37,043 nt of DNA, taken from Candidatus Hydrogenedentota bacterium. Lineage in GTDB: Bacteria; UBA8481; J006. The notes under the pieces were generated by a model. That model saw only the letters and a list, made by a program, of their open reading frames with translations, did not search any database and had not been told where the DNA came from. This document shows, piece by piece, positions 24,712 to 32,710 of this stretch (positions are counted from its first letter, which is position 1; each line of letters starts with the position of its first letter). A program made the position numbers and the translations under genes. The DNA lies in assembly GCA_003697085.1 (NCBI GenBank), contig RFFU01000011.1, positions 1 to 37,043 of the forward strand, in the 5' to 3' direction.

Positions 24712-24740
24712 TTGACCGCGTTTAAAATTCCTTGAAAAAT
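24712..24740 (+). promoter_or_regulatory. Weak candidate promoter before the ATPase remnant
   Basis: TTGACC (24712-24717) and AAAAAT (24735-24740) are 17 bases apart. The -35 box is good and the -10 box is poor. The start codon of the remnant follows at 24747. Confidence 0.3.
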
Positions 24741-24746
24741 AGACGT

Positions 24747-25979
24747 ATGAGGGACACCTGGCATCAACGGTGACTCGAGCCGACGCTGATGCGTTCGGTT
24801 CGATACGCTCCGGTGGTGGTCGTGACCGGGGCCCGTCGCACCGGAAAGACATCGCTCGTCCGCCGCTCTTTTCCGCGCTGGTCCTATCGGAATCTGGACA
24901 GCGTCACGGAGCGCCTCGCGCTCGGCCGCCTCGAAACGGAACGCTTCCGTTCCGAACTCTGCCCGGCCATCCTCGACGAGATCCAGAAGGCCCCCCGCCT
25001 GCTCGACAAGGTGAAGTTCGCGGTCGATGAGGCGAAGAAGACGCGGTTCCTGATAACGGGTTCGGCGCAGATCCTCTTGATGAGGCGGATTCGCGAGAGT
25101 CTGGCGGGACGCGTCCGCCTGCTCGAACTCTTCCCGCTCGGCCTGGCGGAGCGGAGTGGTTTCGCTGACAAGCCTCTGCTGACGCGGCTCCTGGCGGGCC
25201 GGGCCCGTCCCGCGCGCTTACTCAAACCACTCCTCGGAAGCCGCCCCTTGCCGAAGACGGTTTCAGGCCGGGATGAGATGGAGGCCTGGGGCGGTATGCC
25301 CGAGGCTCTCCTTCTGCCGAAAATGCAGAAGAGATTGTGGCTCGAAGATTACGTGAAGACCTACTTGGAGCGCGATCTTGCCGACCTCGCCCGCCTGGAG
25401 GACATCACGACATTCTCCAACCTCCAGCGGCTGCTGGCCGCCGGACCCGCACAGGTCCTTTCTTTCAGCAGGCTGGCCCGTGATTGCGGAACCAGACCGC
25501 CCACGGTGAAACGCTACATCGGTTATCTCTCTCTTTCCTACCAGGCCTTCCTCCTTCGACCGTGGCTTTCCAATGTCCGAAAACGAGTCGTCAAATCGCC
25601 CCACCGACATCGGGATCCTGCGGAGCCTATCGGGACATTGGGGACTGCTGAACGGCCACGAGTACGAAAACTGGGTGATCGCGGAGGTTTACAAGATCGT
25701 CAAGACACTTCGCCTCGCTCGAGAACTCTTTTTCTATCGCTCCCACGCCGGACTCGAGGCCGATCTGGTGATTCCTCGCGGTGACCAAATCTTCGTGTTC
25801 GAAGTAAAACAGAGGGATCACGTTGAGCGCGGCGACATTCGAACCCTGCGTACCGTTGTAAGCGATTTTGGACCGCGTCGTGTGGCGCTGGCCGCCGTCG
25901 CGACCCGGGGCGGATCGCTCCGGCAAAAAAGCTCTGGCAGATACCGGCCGAGATTCTTCTGGGGCCAGCGGAAAAATGA
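24747..25979 (+). pseudogene. Broken AAA/DUF4143 ATPase gene
   Basis: The pieces spell a DUF4143-type ATPase: the P-loop VVVTGARRTGKTS, LDEIQKAPRLLDKVKFAVDE, FLITGSAQILLMRRIRESLAGR, a DUF4143 middle (YVKTYLERDLADLARLEDITTFSNLQRLLAA), then NGHEYENWVIAEVYK and FYRSHAGLEADLVI. Four regions are out of register. An ATG at 24747 is followed after eight codons by TGA (24771), then by in-frame LEPTLMRS. After VRKRVVKSP (about 25598-25605) the frame changes and several residues expected between KSP and TDIGILRSL are missing, so a small deletion is likely. At the A6 run (25925-25930) one A is missing, and adding it gives LWQIPAEILLG and a stop at 25977-25979. Such proteins are often encoded next to toxin or nuclease genes; none is seen here. 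Confidence 0.8.
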
Positions 25980-27562
25980 CGTCCCTTGGACGACCGGAAT
26001 TCCCCAAGGAACGCCGGCGACCCGTCGTGCCTCGAGCGGCCCACGCATTCTTCCCCCGGCTTTTCCCGCTCGGGACGTTCTTCCTCGCAACGGTCATCCT
26101 CCTAAATCTCCCGGATTCGGTTCGCGCGGACGAGGTGGTCGTGACGGTGCGGCGGGCGAATGTGCGGGCGGGAGGATCGCTGCGCGCCCGCGTCGTCGAT
26201 CGCATCGATTCCGGCTCACGCTTTACCCTCCTCGACGCGAAGAGAGGCTGGTACTTCGTCCAGTCCTTCTCGGGCCGGACGTTCTGGATCTCCGGCACGG
26301 TCAGTCGGCGAATCCGAGCGCGGGCCTGGCGAGAGGCCGAAATCGCACCCGGTGACTTCCTGCTCGTCAGGAAACCCGACGGCGGTGGGAACATAATCTA
26401 CACCGCGCTGGATACCCGAACCGTGCTCGATCCAGGCCGCTTCGCCGATTATCTCCGGTCGCCCCCCGTGATCGCGCTCGACATCGACCGCTTCGCGCGG
26501 ACGCTTCTTCCCGGCTCGCGCATAACCCTTCTTCACCGCAAATGCGATACTCCGACGCGTGAGCGGATCCGTGCTTTTCTTCTGGAAAGGATCGAGAAGG
26601 GGTTCACACCTTCGCCGAAGTTCGATGAGTTGCTGGAAGGCGGCGCACCACCCAGCCAGGCCCGTAGCCTCGACCTCTTCTTTCGAACGGCGGCCTTCGG
26701 CAAAGAGACGGCTCCGGTCGAGCCGACCATCGGCGCCGAGAAAGCGGCACACCGCTCGAAACGAAAGGAAACCGAAAACCATTCCGAACGCATCGGCCGC
26801 CCGCCGGGTTCTTCTTTCTTCTCCCCGGGCCCCGCGCGGCGCGCCGCACGGGAAGAAGTGACGGGGCGTCTCCCCGCCGGAGCCCGCGTGCTGGAATATC
26901 CCTTCCCGGAGGAAGAACGTCGCCTTCAAGCGTTTCTGGATCGGCTCGAACTCTCGGGTTCGTCGACGCCCGCAGCGGCACTCGAGAAAATAGCAAAAGC
27001 AGATCTTCTTGCCGGGTTAACGAGGCTCCCGGAATCGCCGGACACGGAGAAGACCCTTGTCCAAATCTCGTTCGGGCCGGAAGAAATATCATTCGGTAAC
27101 GCATCGCGAAACCTCGGAAGCCGGCTCGAAGCAATCAACCGGAAATTGCTCGAACACGACCTCTTCGTGGCGCTCTTTCCGGATAAAAAAGGCCTCTGGC
27201 AGGTGGACCTGCTGCGCGCCCGGTTCGCGCCCCTTTATGGAATCGACCTCTGGGTCGTCACGAAGAACGCCAACCCGCGGATCGATCTGGACGATCTGCC
27301 GCCGATGGTAACGATCAATGGACGGATCTTCGCGGTGCCGGATGCGATGCTGGTGTATCGCCGGTTGTTGCAAGCCGCCGCGCCCACGATCTGGAAAGAG
27401 TATGAAACGGGAATCCCGCACTTCGAGAAGATGGCGGTTGGTGACGTTTCCGAATACGGATGGAGTATCCTGGCCAACGCTCTCACGTTTCAGGCCTGGG
27501 GAATCGAGACCGCCATCCCGGCCATTGGCGCGGACGGCGAAGACAGGAGCGCAAAACAGTAG
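25976..27562 (+). CDS. Exported protein with an SH3b domain
   Basis: The 528-residue protein has a basic N-region, a hydrophobic core (about 29-46) and a likely cleavage after SVRA (51). Residues 55-112 form a bacterial SH3 domain (VTVRRANVRAGGSLRARVVDRI, GWYFVQSFSGRTFWISGTV). The remainder (about 130-528) is not recognised and includes a basic, low-complexity stretch (about 270-320) and a C-terminal region with YGIDLWVVTKNANPRIDLDDLPPMVTINGRIF. The ATG at 25976 overlaps the stop of the original ATPase frame as ATGA, which supports both boundaries and suggests past coupling. Bacterial SH3 domains often bind peptidoglycan, so an envelope role is plausible but unproven. Confidence 0.75.
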   Translation: MTSLGRPEFPKERRRPVVPRAAHAFFPRLFPLGTFFLATVILLNLPDSVRADEVVVTVRRANVRAGGSLRARVVDRIDSGSRFTLLDAKRGWYFVQSFSGRTFWISGTVSRRIRARAWREAEIAPGDFLLVRKPDGGGNIIYTALDTRTVLDPGRFADYLRSPPVIALDIDRFARTLLPGSRITLLHRKCDTPTRERIRAFLLERIEKGFTPSPKFDELLEGGAPPSQARSLDLFFRTAAFGKETAPVEPTIGAEKAAHRSKRKETENHSERIGRPPGSSFFSPGPARRAAREEVTGRLPAGARVLEYPFPEEERRLQAFLDRLELSGSSTPAAALEKIAKADLLAGLTRLPESPDTEKTLVQISFGPEEISFGNASRNLGSRLEAINRKLLEHDLFVALFPDKKGLWQVDLLRARFAPLYGIDLWVVTKNANPRIDLDDLPPMVTINGRIFAVPDAMLVYRRLLQAAAPTIWKEYETGIPHFEKMAVGDVSEYGWSILANALTFQAWGIETAIPAIGADGEDRSAKQ

Positions 27563-27575
27563 CGGAGTTCGGCGA

Positions 27576-28001
27576 TTGCGCGCACTCGAAGACTACGACC
27601 TCTCCGACCTCGTCGCCTTCGGCGGCGCCCACGAAGTGGCCCACCGCAATTTCGACGCGGATGAACGAACCGCGGTTCTTGCGGATATGGCCTTTGCGGA
27701 GAACCCGAGGCTGGAGTTCTTGTGGGCGGTGACGGCGCCCGAGCGGCACGCGATCCAATGGCGGAAGAGAAATGATTTGCGAAAAGAGTTGATCGCGGAA
27801 CTGGACACCTTCGTGCGGAAAAACGAAAAACGATTCAAGCAATGGAAGATCGAGCGCGGGAAGAGCATCGTGGGGCAACTGGGGACGGTCTCGCCGGAGT
27901 TCTTCGCCGCCTACGGCCGGTATCTGCTGGGCGAGCGGAAGGACCTGCGCCGCTGGTACGCGAAATTCCGGAAGCGGCTTCGTTCGGGAAAGAGGCGATG
28001 A
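27576..28001 (+). CDS. Small unknown protein in the SH3/lipoprotein cluster
   Basis: I do not recognise this 141-residue, arginine- and lysine-rich protein. It has no signal peptide or membrane segment. It shows acidic N-terminal helices (EDYDLSDLVAFGGAHEVAHR, DERTAVLADMAFAENPRLEF) and a highly basic C-terminus (FRKRLRSGKRR). The start is a TTG at 27576 with GGAG 8 bases before it; no ATG or GTG fits better. It begins 13 bases after the SH3 gene and its stop overlaps the next ATG as ATGA, so it belongs to the same coupled run. Confidence 0.65.
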   Translation: MRALEDYDLSDLVAFGGAHEVAHRNFDADERTAVLADMAFAENPRLEFLWAVTAPERHAIQWRKRNDLRKELIAELDTFVRKNEKRFKQWKIERGKSIVGQLGTVSPEFFAAYGRYLLGERKDLRRWYAKFRKRLRSGKRR

Positions 28002-28780
28002 GGCATCCCAGGCACTTCCGCATCGTGGCCGTCCCGTTGCTTCTGGCGGTCTCCTTGACGTCGTGCCTCCCTTCCGGAATGCCGTTCATCCGAACGGAGA
28101 GCCCGAACCTGCTCCAAGTCGACGTCGCGGCGCCGCCGGACTTGACCTACGAGGAGTTGAAGAAGGCGCTGGAGGAGGAGGAGATCGCACTCGAAGTCAC
28201 GCGGAATCGCGAACGGCAGATCGAGACGTCGTGGAAAGGGATCGCACAACCGATACCGAAAGGACCGATGGATCTCTCCGAATGGCTGGTGATGGCCGTT
28301 ATGTTTTTTATCGGTGGCTTTCTTCCCTCCCCCGCAAAAGCGCGAATGCAGGTGATTCCGGCCGGCGACGGAGCGAGCCGGATCGTGGGGTTGGTGTACA
28401 CGCGGGGCATAAAGAAGACGGGAAAGGAGCCGGAGGGGAAGGAGCCGGACGCGAAGGAGGAGTCGGATTCGCAACGGACGTCGGGGTTGAAGGAGAAGTC
28501 AGGCGCGCAAGTAGAGCCGGCCTCCGACACGGCAACCGTGCGGAGCGAGGAGGAGAAAACGGCGGAGGGAAAAAAAGGGCCGAGAGAAATTATCGAGATG
28601 GAAGCGGAGCCGGAGTTGTATCTCCACCAGTATTTCGTGAGACTTGCGGAGAAGGCGGCGGCGCGGGCCGAGCGGATCCAGCGCCGGCGATTGGCGATCG
28701 AGCGGGGGGAGATGATCGAGACGCGGTTCGGAGTCTCGCACAGGGAATGGCCCGCGGACCGCGTGGTGTTGGAGGAGTAG
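27998..28780 (+). CDS. Lipoprotein of unknown function
   Basis: The 260-residue protein has a lipoprotein signal peptide with lipobox VSLTSC (C23). A second hydrophobic segment (about 95-110, EWLVMAVMFFIGGFL) is unusual for a lipoprotein. A Lys/Glu-rich linker (about 139-200) leads to a basic C-terminal helix region (RLAEKAAARAERIQRRRLAIERG). No family is recognised. The start at 27998 overlaps the preceding stop as ATGA and follows an AAAGAGG ribosome site. It is the last gene of the run and ends before a repeat-bearing gap. Confidence 0.75.
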   Translation: MRHPRHFRIVAVPLLLAVSLTSCLPSGMPFIRTESPNLLQVDVAAPPDLTYEELKKALEEEEIALEVTRNRERQIETSWKGIAQPIPKGPMDLSEWLVMAVMFFIGGFLPSPAKARMQVIPAGDGASRIVGLVYTRGIKKTGKEPEGKEPDAKEESDSQRTSGLKEKSGAQVEPASDTATVRSEEEKTAEGKKGPREIIEMEAEPELYLHQYFVRLAEKAAARAERIQRRRLAIERGEMIETRFGVSHREWPADRVVLEE

Positions 28781-28823
28781 AGATGGATCCCGGGCCGGGA
28801 TAAAGCGTCCGCTCCATTCCTTC

Positions 28824-28941
28824 GCGGACAAGAGTGTCCGCGTTCCATTACGGCGGCCTGCACGCTGAACAACCCGCGCTCCGATTCCCTCTTCCCTTCT
28901 CCCTTTTGCCTTCTTCCTTTTTCCTTTTGCCTTTTGCCTTT
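28824..28941 (+). repeat. Composite intergenic repeat: hairpin plus pyrimidine tract
   Basis: The hairpin at 28824-28841 has stem GCGGACA, loop AGAG and stem TGTCCGC, then GTTCCAT. Compared with the copies at 81 and 10151, the third base pair changes from A-T to G-C on both arms, so pairing is kept. A TTTTCC/TTTTGCC tract (about 28885-28941) follows and runs into the stop codon of the convergent TPR gene. Confidence 0.75.
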
Positions 28942-30046
28942 AGAGAGATTCTCCTCGACCTCCGAGGCGCCGTAGATGAACCTTCACATCGCGGAAATCC
29001 GGTTGCTCCTCGGCAACCCTCCGGAAGTGGACTCGCGCCGCTTCCCGCCGCCCTTGCGCTTCGTAAACGACGCCCATCCAGTAATGCCCCTCAATCGAAT
29101 CAGGTTGTAATTGAAGGACGTCGTTAAGTTCTTCCTCGGCCTCCTCGAGCCGCCCCAGTTTCAAAAGGCTCCACCCCAAAGCAAGCGCACTTTGAAGCCG
29201 AATCGAAAGTTCTTCTTCTGAAAGGTCCTGGCGGGAAGAATAGAGTTCTTGGACCCTGCGAAAATAACTAATGGATCTCTCGGTTTCCCCCTTCTGTTTG
29301 TAGCAAAGCCCCAAGTTATAGGCGAGAACGGGATCCGAGGGAGCCAAGCGAGCAGCGCGAAAATAGTAGCGGATCGCGGTATCGATTTGGTTCCTCGCCA
29401 CCGCCTCGTTCCCAAGAAACGTCAGAGCCCGCGCCGATGTCACTCCCTCGGCGGCCGCGCGCGCCAGGAAACGAGCCGCAAACGGATACCCTTCCGGTCC
29501 CATTTGATAATACGCGGTTCCGGCGTCATACCAGTCCCGGCCGTCCAAGGTTCCCCCCAGAGCGATGACCTGGCGGTAGAGAACAACGGCCTTCTCGAAG
29601 AGGTTCCGTGACAACTCTCGTTCCCGCGCCACGTACCGCCGCCGAAAATCACGAAACCGCCGCCGTAACATTCGGCGCAATTCCGTCACATCCTCTCCCA
29701 TCCGCTCCCATTCCCTCAATCGATTCTCGAAGAAACGCACGAGTTGTGAGTCAGTCGTGAAATCGCCTTCAGGAAGATCATTTCGCGTTAGGGAAAGCCC
29801 CCACTGGAGATAGTACCGCGCCAGTTCGATCCGTTTCTCATGAGCCAACGGCTCTTCGGAAAGCGCTGACGAAATACGTTGAAGATCGAGTTTGACGCTC
29901 TTGTCCGTTTTCTCCGAAACACCGTGCCAATAAAGAAAGAACGCCACGGCAATCATAAGACCCGCCGCTATCCCTCCCACCAACAGGCCGCGCGTCGAAA
30001 AACCGTCCTCCCGATCTTCTTCCCGTTTCCGAAATATCCCGCTCAT
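28940..30046 (-). CDS. Membrane-anchored TPR protein
   Basis: The 368-residue protein has a charged cytoplasmic N-terminus, one membrane segment (about 19-40) and then mostly helical repeats. Clear TPR units include FLGNEAVARNQIDTAIRYYFRAARLAPSD, LAYNLGLCYKQKGETERSISYFRRVQEL, LGWSLLKLGRLEEAEEELNDVLQLQPDS and YWMGVVYEAQGRREAARVHFRRVAEEQPD. It probably acts as a periplasmic scaffold. The ATG at 30046 is preceded directly by AAAGG, which is too close for a normal ribosome site; a GTG seven codons upstream (30067) is an alternative. It lies convergent to the lipoprotein gene and divergent from the foldase gene. Confidence 0.8.
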   Translation of the reverse strand: MSGIFRKREEDREDGFSTRGLLVGGIAAGLMIAVAFFLYWHGVSEKTDKSVKLDLQRISSALSEEPLAHEKRIELARYYLQWGLSLTRNDLPEGDFTTDSQLVRFFENRLREWERMGEDVTELRRMLRRRFRDFRRRYVARERELSRNLFEKAVVLYRQVIALGGTLDGRDWYDAGTAYYQMGPEGYPFAARFLARAAAEGVTSARALTFLGNEAVARNQIDTAIRYYFRAARLAPSDPVLAYNLGLCYKQKGETERSISYFRRVQELYSSRQDLSEEELSIRLQSALALGWSLLKLGRLEEAEEELNDVLQLQPDSIEGHYWMGVVYEAQGRREAARVHFRRVAEEQPDFRDVKVHLRRLGGRGESL

Positions 30047-30408
30047 CCTTTCGTCATTCCTTACCACAACGCCATTTCCGGGAAAAGTGTTTTCCACGAA
30101 AAACCACGGAAGAAACGAAAAAAAGAAAGGCAAAAGGCAAAGGGAAAAAGGAAGGAAAGGAGTAAAAGAGGAAGGAACCCGGTGCGCCGTCGCCGGAAAA
30201 ACCACGGAATACACCGAACACACGGAATAAGATAGAAAGGCCCCCGTAGATCCCGTCTCCCCATTACAATTCGGATCGTGGAGTTTCCGGCGTTCCCTCC
30301 CGGACAGGAGTGGGCGGACGCTCGATCGCCCTTCGCGAGTCCCACCGTTTTCTCCGCGCCAACAAAAAAGTAGAACCACCGTTCATTTCTTGTTAGGCTC
30401 CGTCAACT
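30047..30408. other. Divergent intergenic region with short repeats
   Basis: No gene is seen. It holds ACCACGGAAG (30101-30115), a purine tract GAAAGGCAAAAGGCAAAGGG (about 30124-30165) that is the reverse complement of the pyrimidine tracts elsewhere, and ACCACGGAATACACCGAACACACGG (30192-30225). A diverged hairpin-like sequence (30300-30320) is also present. The promoters for the TPR gene and the foldase gene must lie here, but no boxes stand out. Confidence 0.6.
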
Positions 30409-31935
30409 ATGTTGAACTGGTTCACAAGGAAGCGGGCTCGCACCGTGAAATGGGTGATCATCGGTGTGGTCATCGCCTTCGTCGTTACGATCTTCGCCAG
30501 TTGGGGCGCGCAGATTTCGACTCAATCGCGGGCCCCGTTCGCTGTCAAGGTCAACGGCGAGAAGATCTCCTTCGACGCGCTCGATCGCGTCACGACGGCC
30601 CGCGAATCCCAAAACGAAGACCTCGACGATACGGGAAGAAGACGCATCTATCGAGAGGCCGTAAAGGACTTGATCCGGGATGTACTGGCCCAAAAGGAAG
30701 CGGAAGAGCGAAGATATACACCGGCAAAGAACGAATTGATCCGGGCGATTCAAACCTACTATTTTTCGACGCGAGACGGGCGCATCGACTACGCTCGATT
30801 CGAGAACGCCCGCCGGCAAGCGGGCACTTCCCAATGGCTTGCGATCGAACGGGATGTCCGACGGCGCGTGGAAATGGAGAAGATGGTCCGAAGTCTTACC
30901 TCGGCGATCGTCGTTCCCGAGGCGTCACTTCGCAATTATTTCGACGTACGATACCAACGAGCCAAACTCCGGCATATTCTGATTCGTCCCTCTCACTACG
31001 TGCCACGCACCGCCGCCAGGATCTTCTACGAAAGTCACCCGGATTCCTTCATCGTGGGGGAAAGAGTCCACGGCCGCCACATTCTCTTCCCTCTTCCGCC
31101 CAATCCGACCGAGCAGGATCGAAGGGTCAGCCGGGGACGTGCCGAGGCTTTGGTGATCCAACTTCAGTCCGGAATCCCGTTTGACCGTCTCTTTCGCCGA
31201 TACCAGGCCGATACCTCGGGAACCGTGATCGCCGAGGACCTCGGTTGGTTCGGACGCGGCCGAATGGTCCCCGCCTTCGACACGTACGCCTTCAACTGGC
31301 CTGTGGGAAAACCGACGGAAATCATTCGTACCCGCTTCGGATACCACGTCGCTCTCTTCGATGCAAGAGAACCGGCGCACCGGAAAGCCTTTGAGGAAGT
31401 CGAAGACCAGATTCGCGCCGCGTTGGCCGGCGACTCCGAGATCGAATCAGCGCGACGGCAGGCGGAGCGGCTCCATAGACTTTTGGAAGAGAAAGGACCG
31501 GATGCCTTTCCCGAAGTCGCTCGAAAGTATTCCGATGGTGAATCCGCAGAGGACGGCGGGCTCCTCGGGTTCGTCACCCCCGGTGAGATGACAAACATCC
31601 TTTATCCGGATTCTTCCGTTCTGAAGAAGATCGCGCTCGAAATCGGCGTTCCCAGAGGGAACCAAATCATCGTTGATCCGGAGATCACCCGCCAGATCTT
31701 TGATCTTCCAATCGGAACACTTTCTCCGGTCGTTCGATCCGCTCATGGCTTCCACATTCTTCGCATCGAGGAACGAAAGCCGGCCGATCCCGAACTCTGG
31801 GATGAACTCAAGACCGATCTCGCCAACGAATACCGCCAGCTGCTCGGTAACGAAATCTACAGGAATTGGCTCGATTCTCGAATGAAGAATGCGGATATCG
31901 AATACAGTCGCACTGTCAAGAGGCAGATGGAATGA
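30409..31935 (+). CDS. SurA/PpiD-type periplasmic foldase with two parvulin domains
   Basis: The 508-residue protein has an N-terminal membrane anchor (about 14-34), a SurA-like N domain (about 44-190), a first parvulin domain (about 218-318, VHGRHILFPLP, DLGWFGRGRMVPAFDTYAF, RTRFGYHVALFDARE) and a second (about 366-458, ARKYSDGESAEDGGLLGFVTPGEM, LPIGTLSPVVRSAHGFHILRIEER). The second lacks the usual ARHIL opening and has an insertion (398-428). It would help fold outer-membrane proteins in the periplasm. The membrane anchor is PpiD-like, while two parvulin domains are SurA-like. The ATG at 30409 lacks a strong ribosome site. Confidence 0.88.
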   Translation: MLNWFTRKRARTVKWVIIGVVIAFVVTIFASWGAQISTQSRAPFAVKVNGEKISFDALDRVTTARESQNEDLDDTGRRRIYREAVKDLIRDVLAQKEAEERRYTPAKNELIRAIQTYYFSTRDGRIDYARFENARRQAGTSQWLAIERDVRRRVEMEKMVRSLTSAIVVPEASLRNYFDVRYQRAKLRHILIRPSHYVPRTAARIFYESHPDSFIVGERVHGRHILFPLPPNPTEQDRRVSRGRAEALVIQLQSGIPFDRLFRRYQADTSGTVIAEDLGWFGRGRMVPAFDTYAFNWPVGKPTEIIRTRFGYHVALFDAREPAHRKAFEEVEDQIRAALAGDSEIESARRQAERLHRLLEEKGPDAFPEVARKYSDGESAEDGGLLGFVTPGEMTNILYPDSSVLKKIALEIGVPRGNQIIVDPEITRQIFDLPIGTLSPVVRSAHGFHILRIEERKPADPELWDELKTDLANEYRQLLGNEIYRNWLDSRMKNADIEYSRTVKRQME

Positions 31936-32005
31936 GAAGGTTTCCCCCGCCGCGGCTTACGGGAAGAGAAACGTCTTCCAATGAAGGAAGCCGGCTTCTC
32001 GAACG

Positions 32006-32656
32006 ATGACTCAATCCTCCCATCAAAAGAGACGGTTGGACAGGACCGAGTCGGCACCGGTGGTGGAGCAAGCCGTTCGCTGGGAGGAGATCGACATTGC
32101 CAAACGCCATCCTTCAATTCTGAAGAAAAACAGCGCCGTCTTTCTTGCCGTTGATCTCCAGGAAAAACTTCTTCCCACAATGGAGCGGCGTTTTGAGATT
32201 GTCACCCGGTGCCGCCTTCTCGTCGAAGCGCTGCGTATCTTGGAAATCCCCCTCCTCTGGACGGAACAATATCCCAAAGGTCTCGGAAGAACCGACCCGC
32301 GCACCGGGATCGACCGCGAAACGGACAGCATCTTCGAGAAGACCTCCTTCTCGGCCATCGGCTCACTGAATTTGATGGAACGACTCAAGGAATCGAAGCG
32401 AAGCCAGATCATTCTTTGTGGAATCGAGGCTCACGTTTGTGTCGCTCAAACGGCACTCGATCTCTCCTCCGCGGGATTTCAGGTTACGCTCTGTTGCGAC
32501 GCCGTTTCTTCCCGCCGAAAGATCGATCGAACAACCGCCTTACGCCGCCTCGAACATTCCGGAATCGTCCTGTCGACCGTCGAGGCGGTCCTCTTCGAAC
32601 TTCTGGAACGCGCGGGCACGGAGGAATTCAAAAAGATTCTTCGGCTCGTCAAATAA
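32006..32656 (+). CDS. Isochorismatase-like cysteine hydrolase
   Basis: The 216-residue protein has the family's catalytic set: Asp50 in LAVDLQEK, Lys112 in FEKTSFSA and Cys145 in GIEAHVCVAQTA. The family includes nicotinamidases, isochorismatases and ureido hydrolases; the closest pattern is the short YcaC-like group, and the substrate is unknown. About 40 residues before the fold are charged and possibly disordered, so a later start is possible. It lies 70 bases after the foldase gene and converges on rodA. Confidence 0.88.
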   Translation: MTQSSHQKRRLDRTESAPVVEQAVRWEEIDIAKRHPSILKKNSAVFLAVDLQEKLLPTMERRFEIVTRCRLLVEALRILEIPLLWTEQYPKGLGRTDPRTGIDRETDSIFEKTSFSAIGSLNLMERLKESKRSQIILCGIEAHVCVAQTALDLSSAGFQVTLCCDAVSSRRKIDRTTALRRLEHSGIVLSTVEAVLFELLERAGTEEFKKILRLVK

Positions 32657-32710
32657 CGTCAAAGAACACTGTTCGCAAGTCCTCTCTTCCAACTTCCACC
32701 CCCTCCGCCC

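Larger units (their letters stand above)
24244..24746. other. Repeat-rich non-coding stretch
   Basis: About 500 bases hold no gene I can support. They carry ACCACGGA/ACACGGAAG-type short repeats (24243-24350) and hairpins at 24375-24391, 24519-24538, 24564-24581 and 24603-24621. A 20-base perfect palindrome lies at 24462-24481, and a short AT-rich stretch with promoter-like boxes lies before the ATPase remnant (24712-24740). It is the densest collection of these repeats in the window. Confidence 0.75.

Noticed and set aside
25925-25931. Programmed -1 frameshift at AAAAAAG in the ATPase gene
   Set aside because: The run resembles the dnaX slippery sequence, but it is out of register with the reading frame for such a slip, and the gene has two other lesions. 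Decay or sequencing error is simpler.
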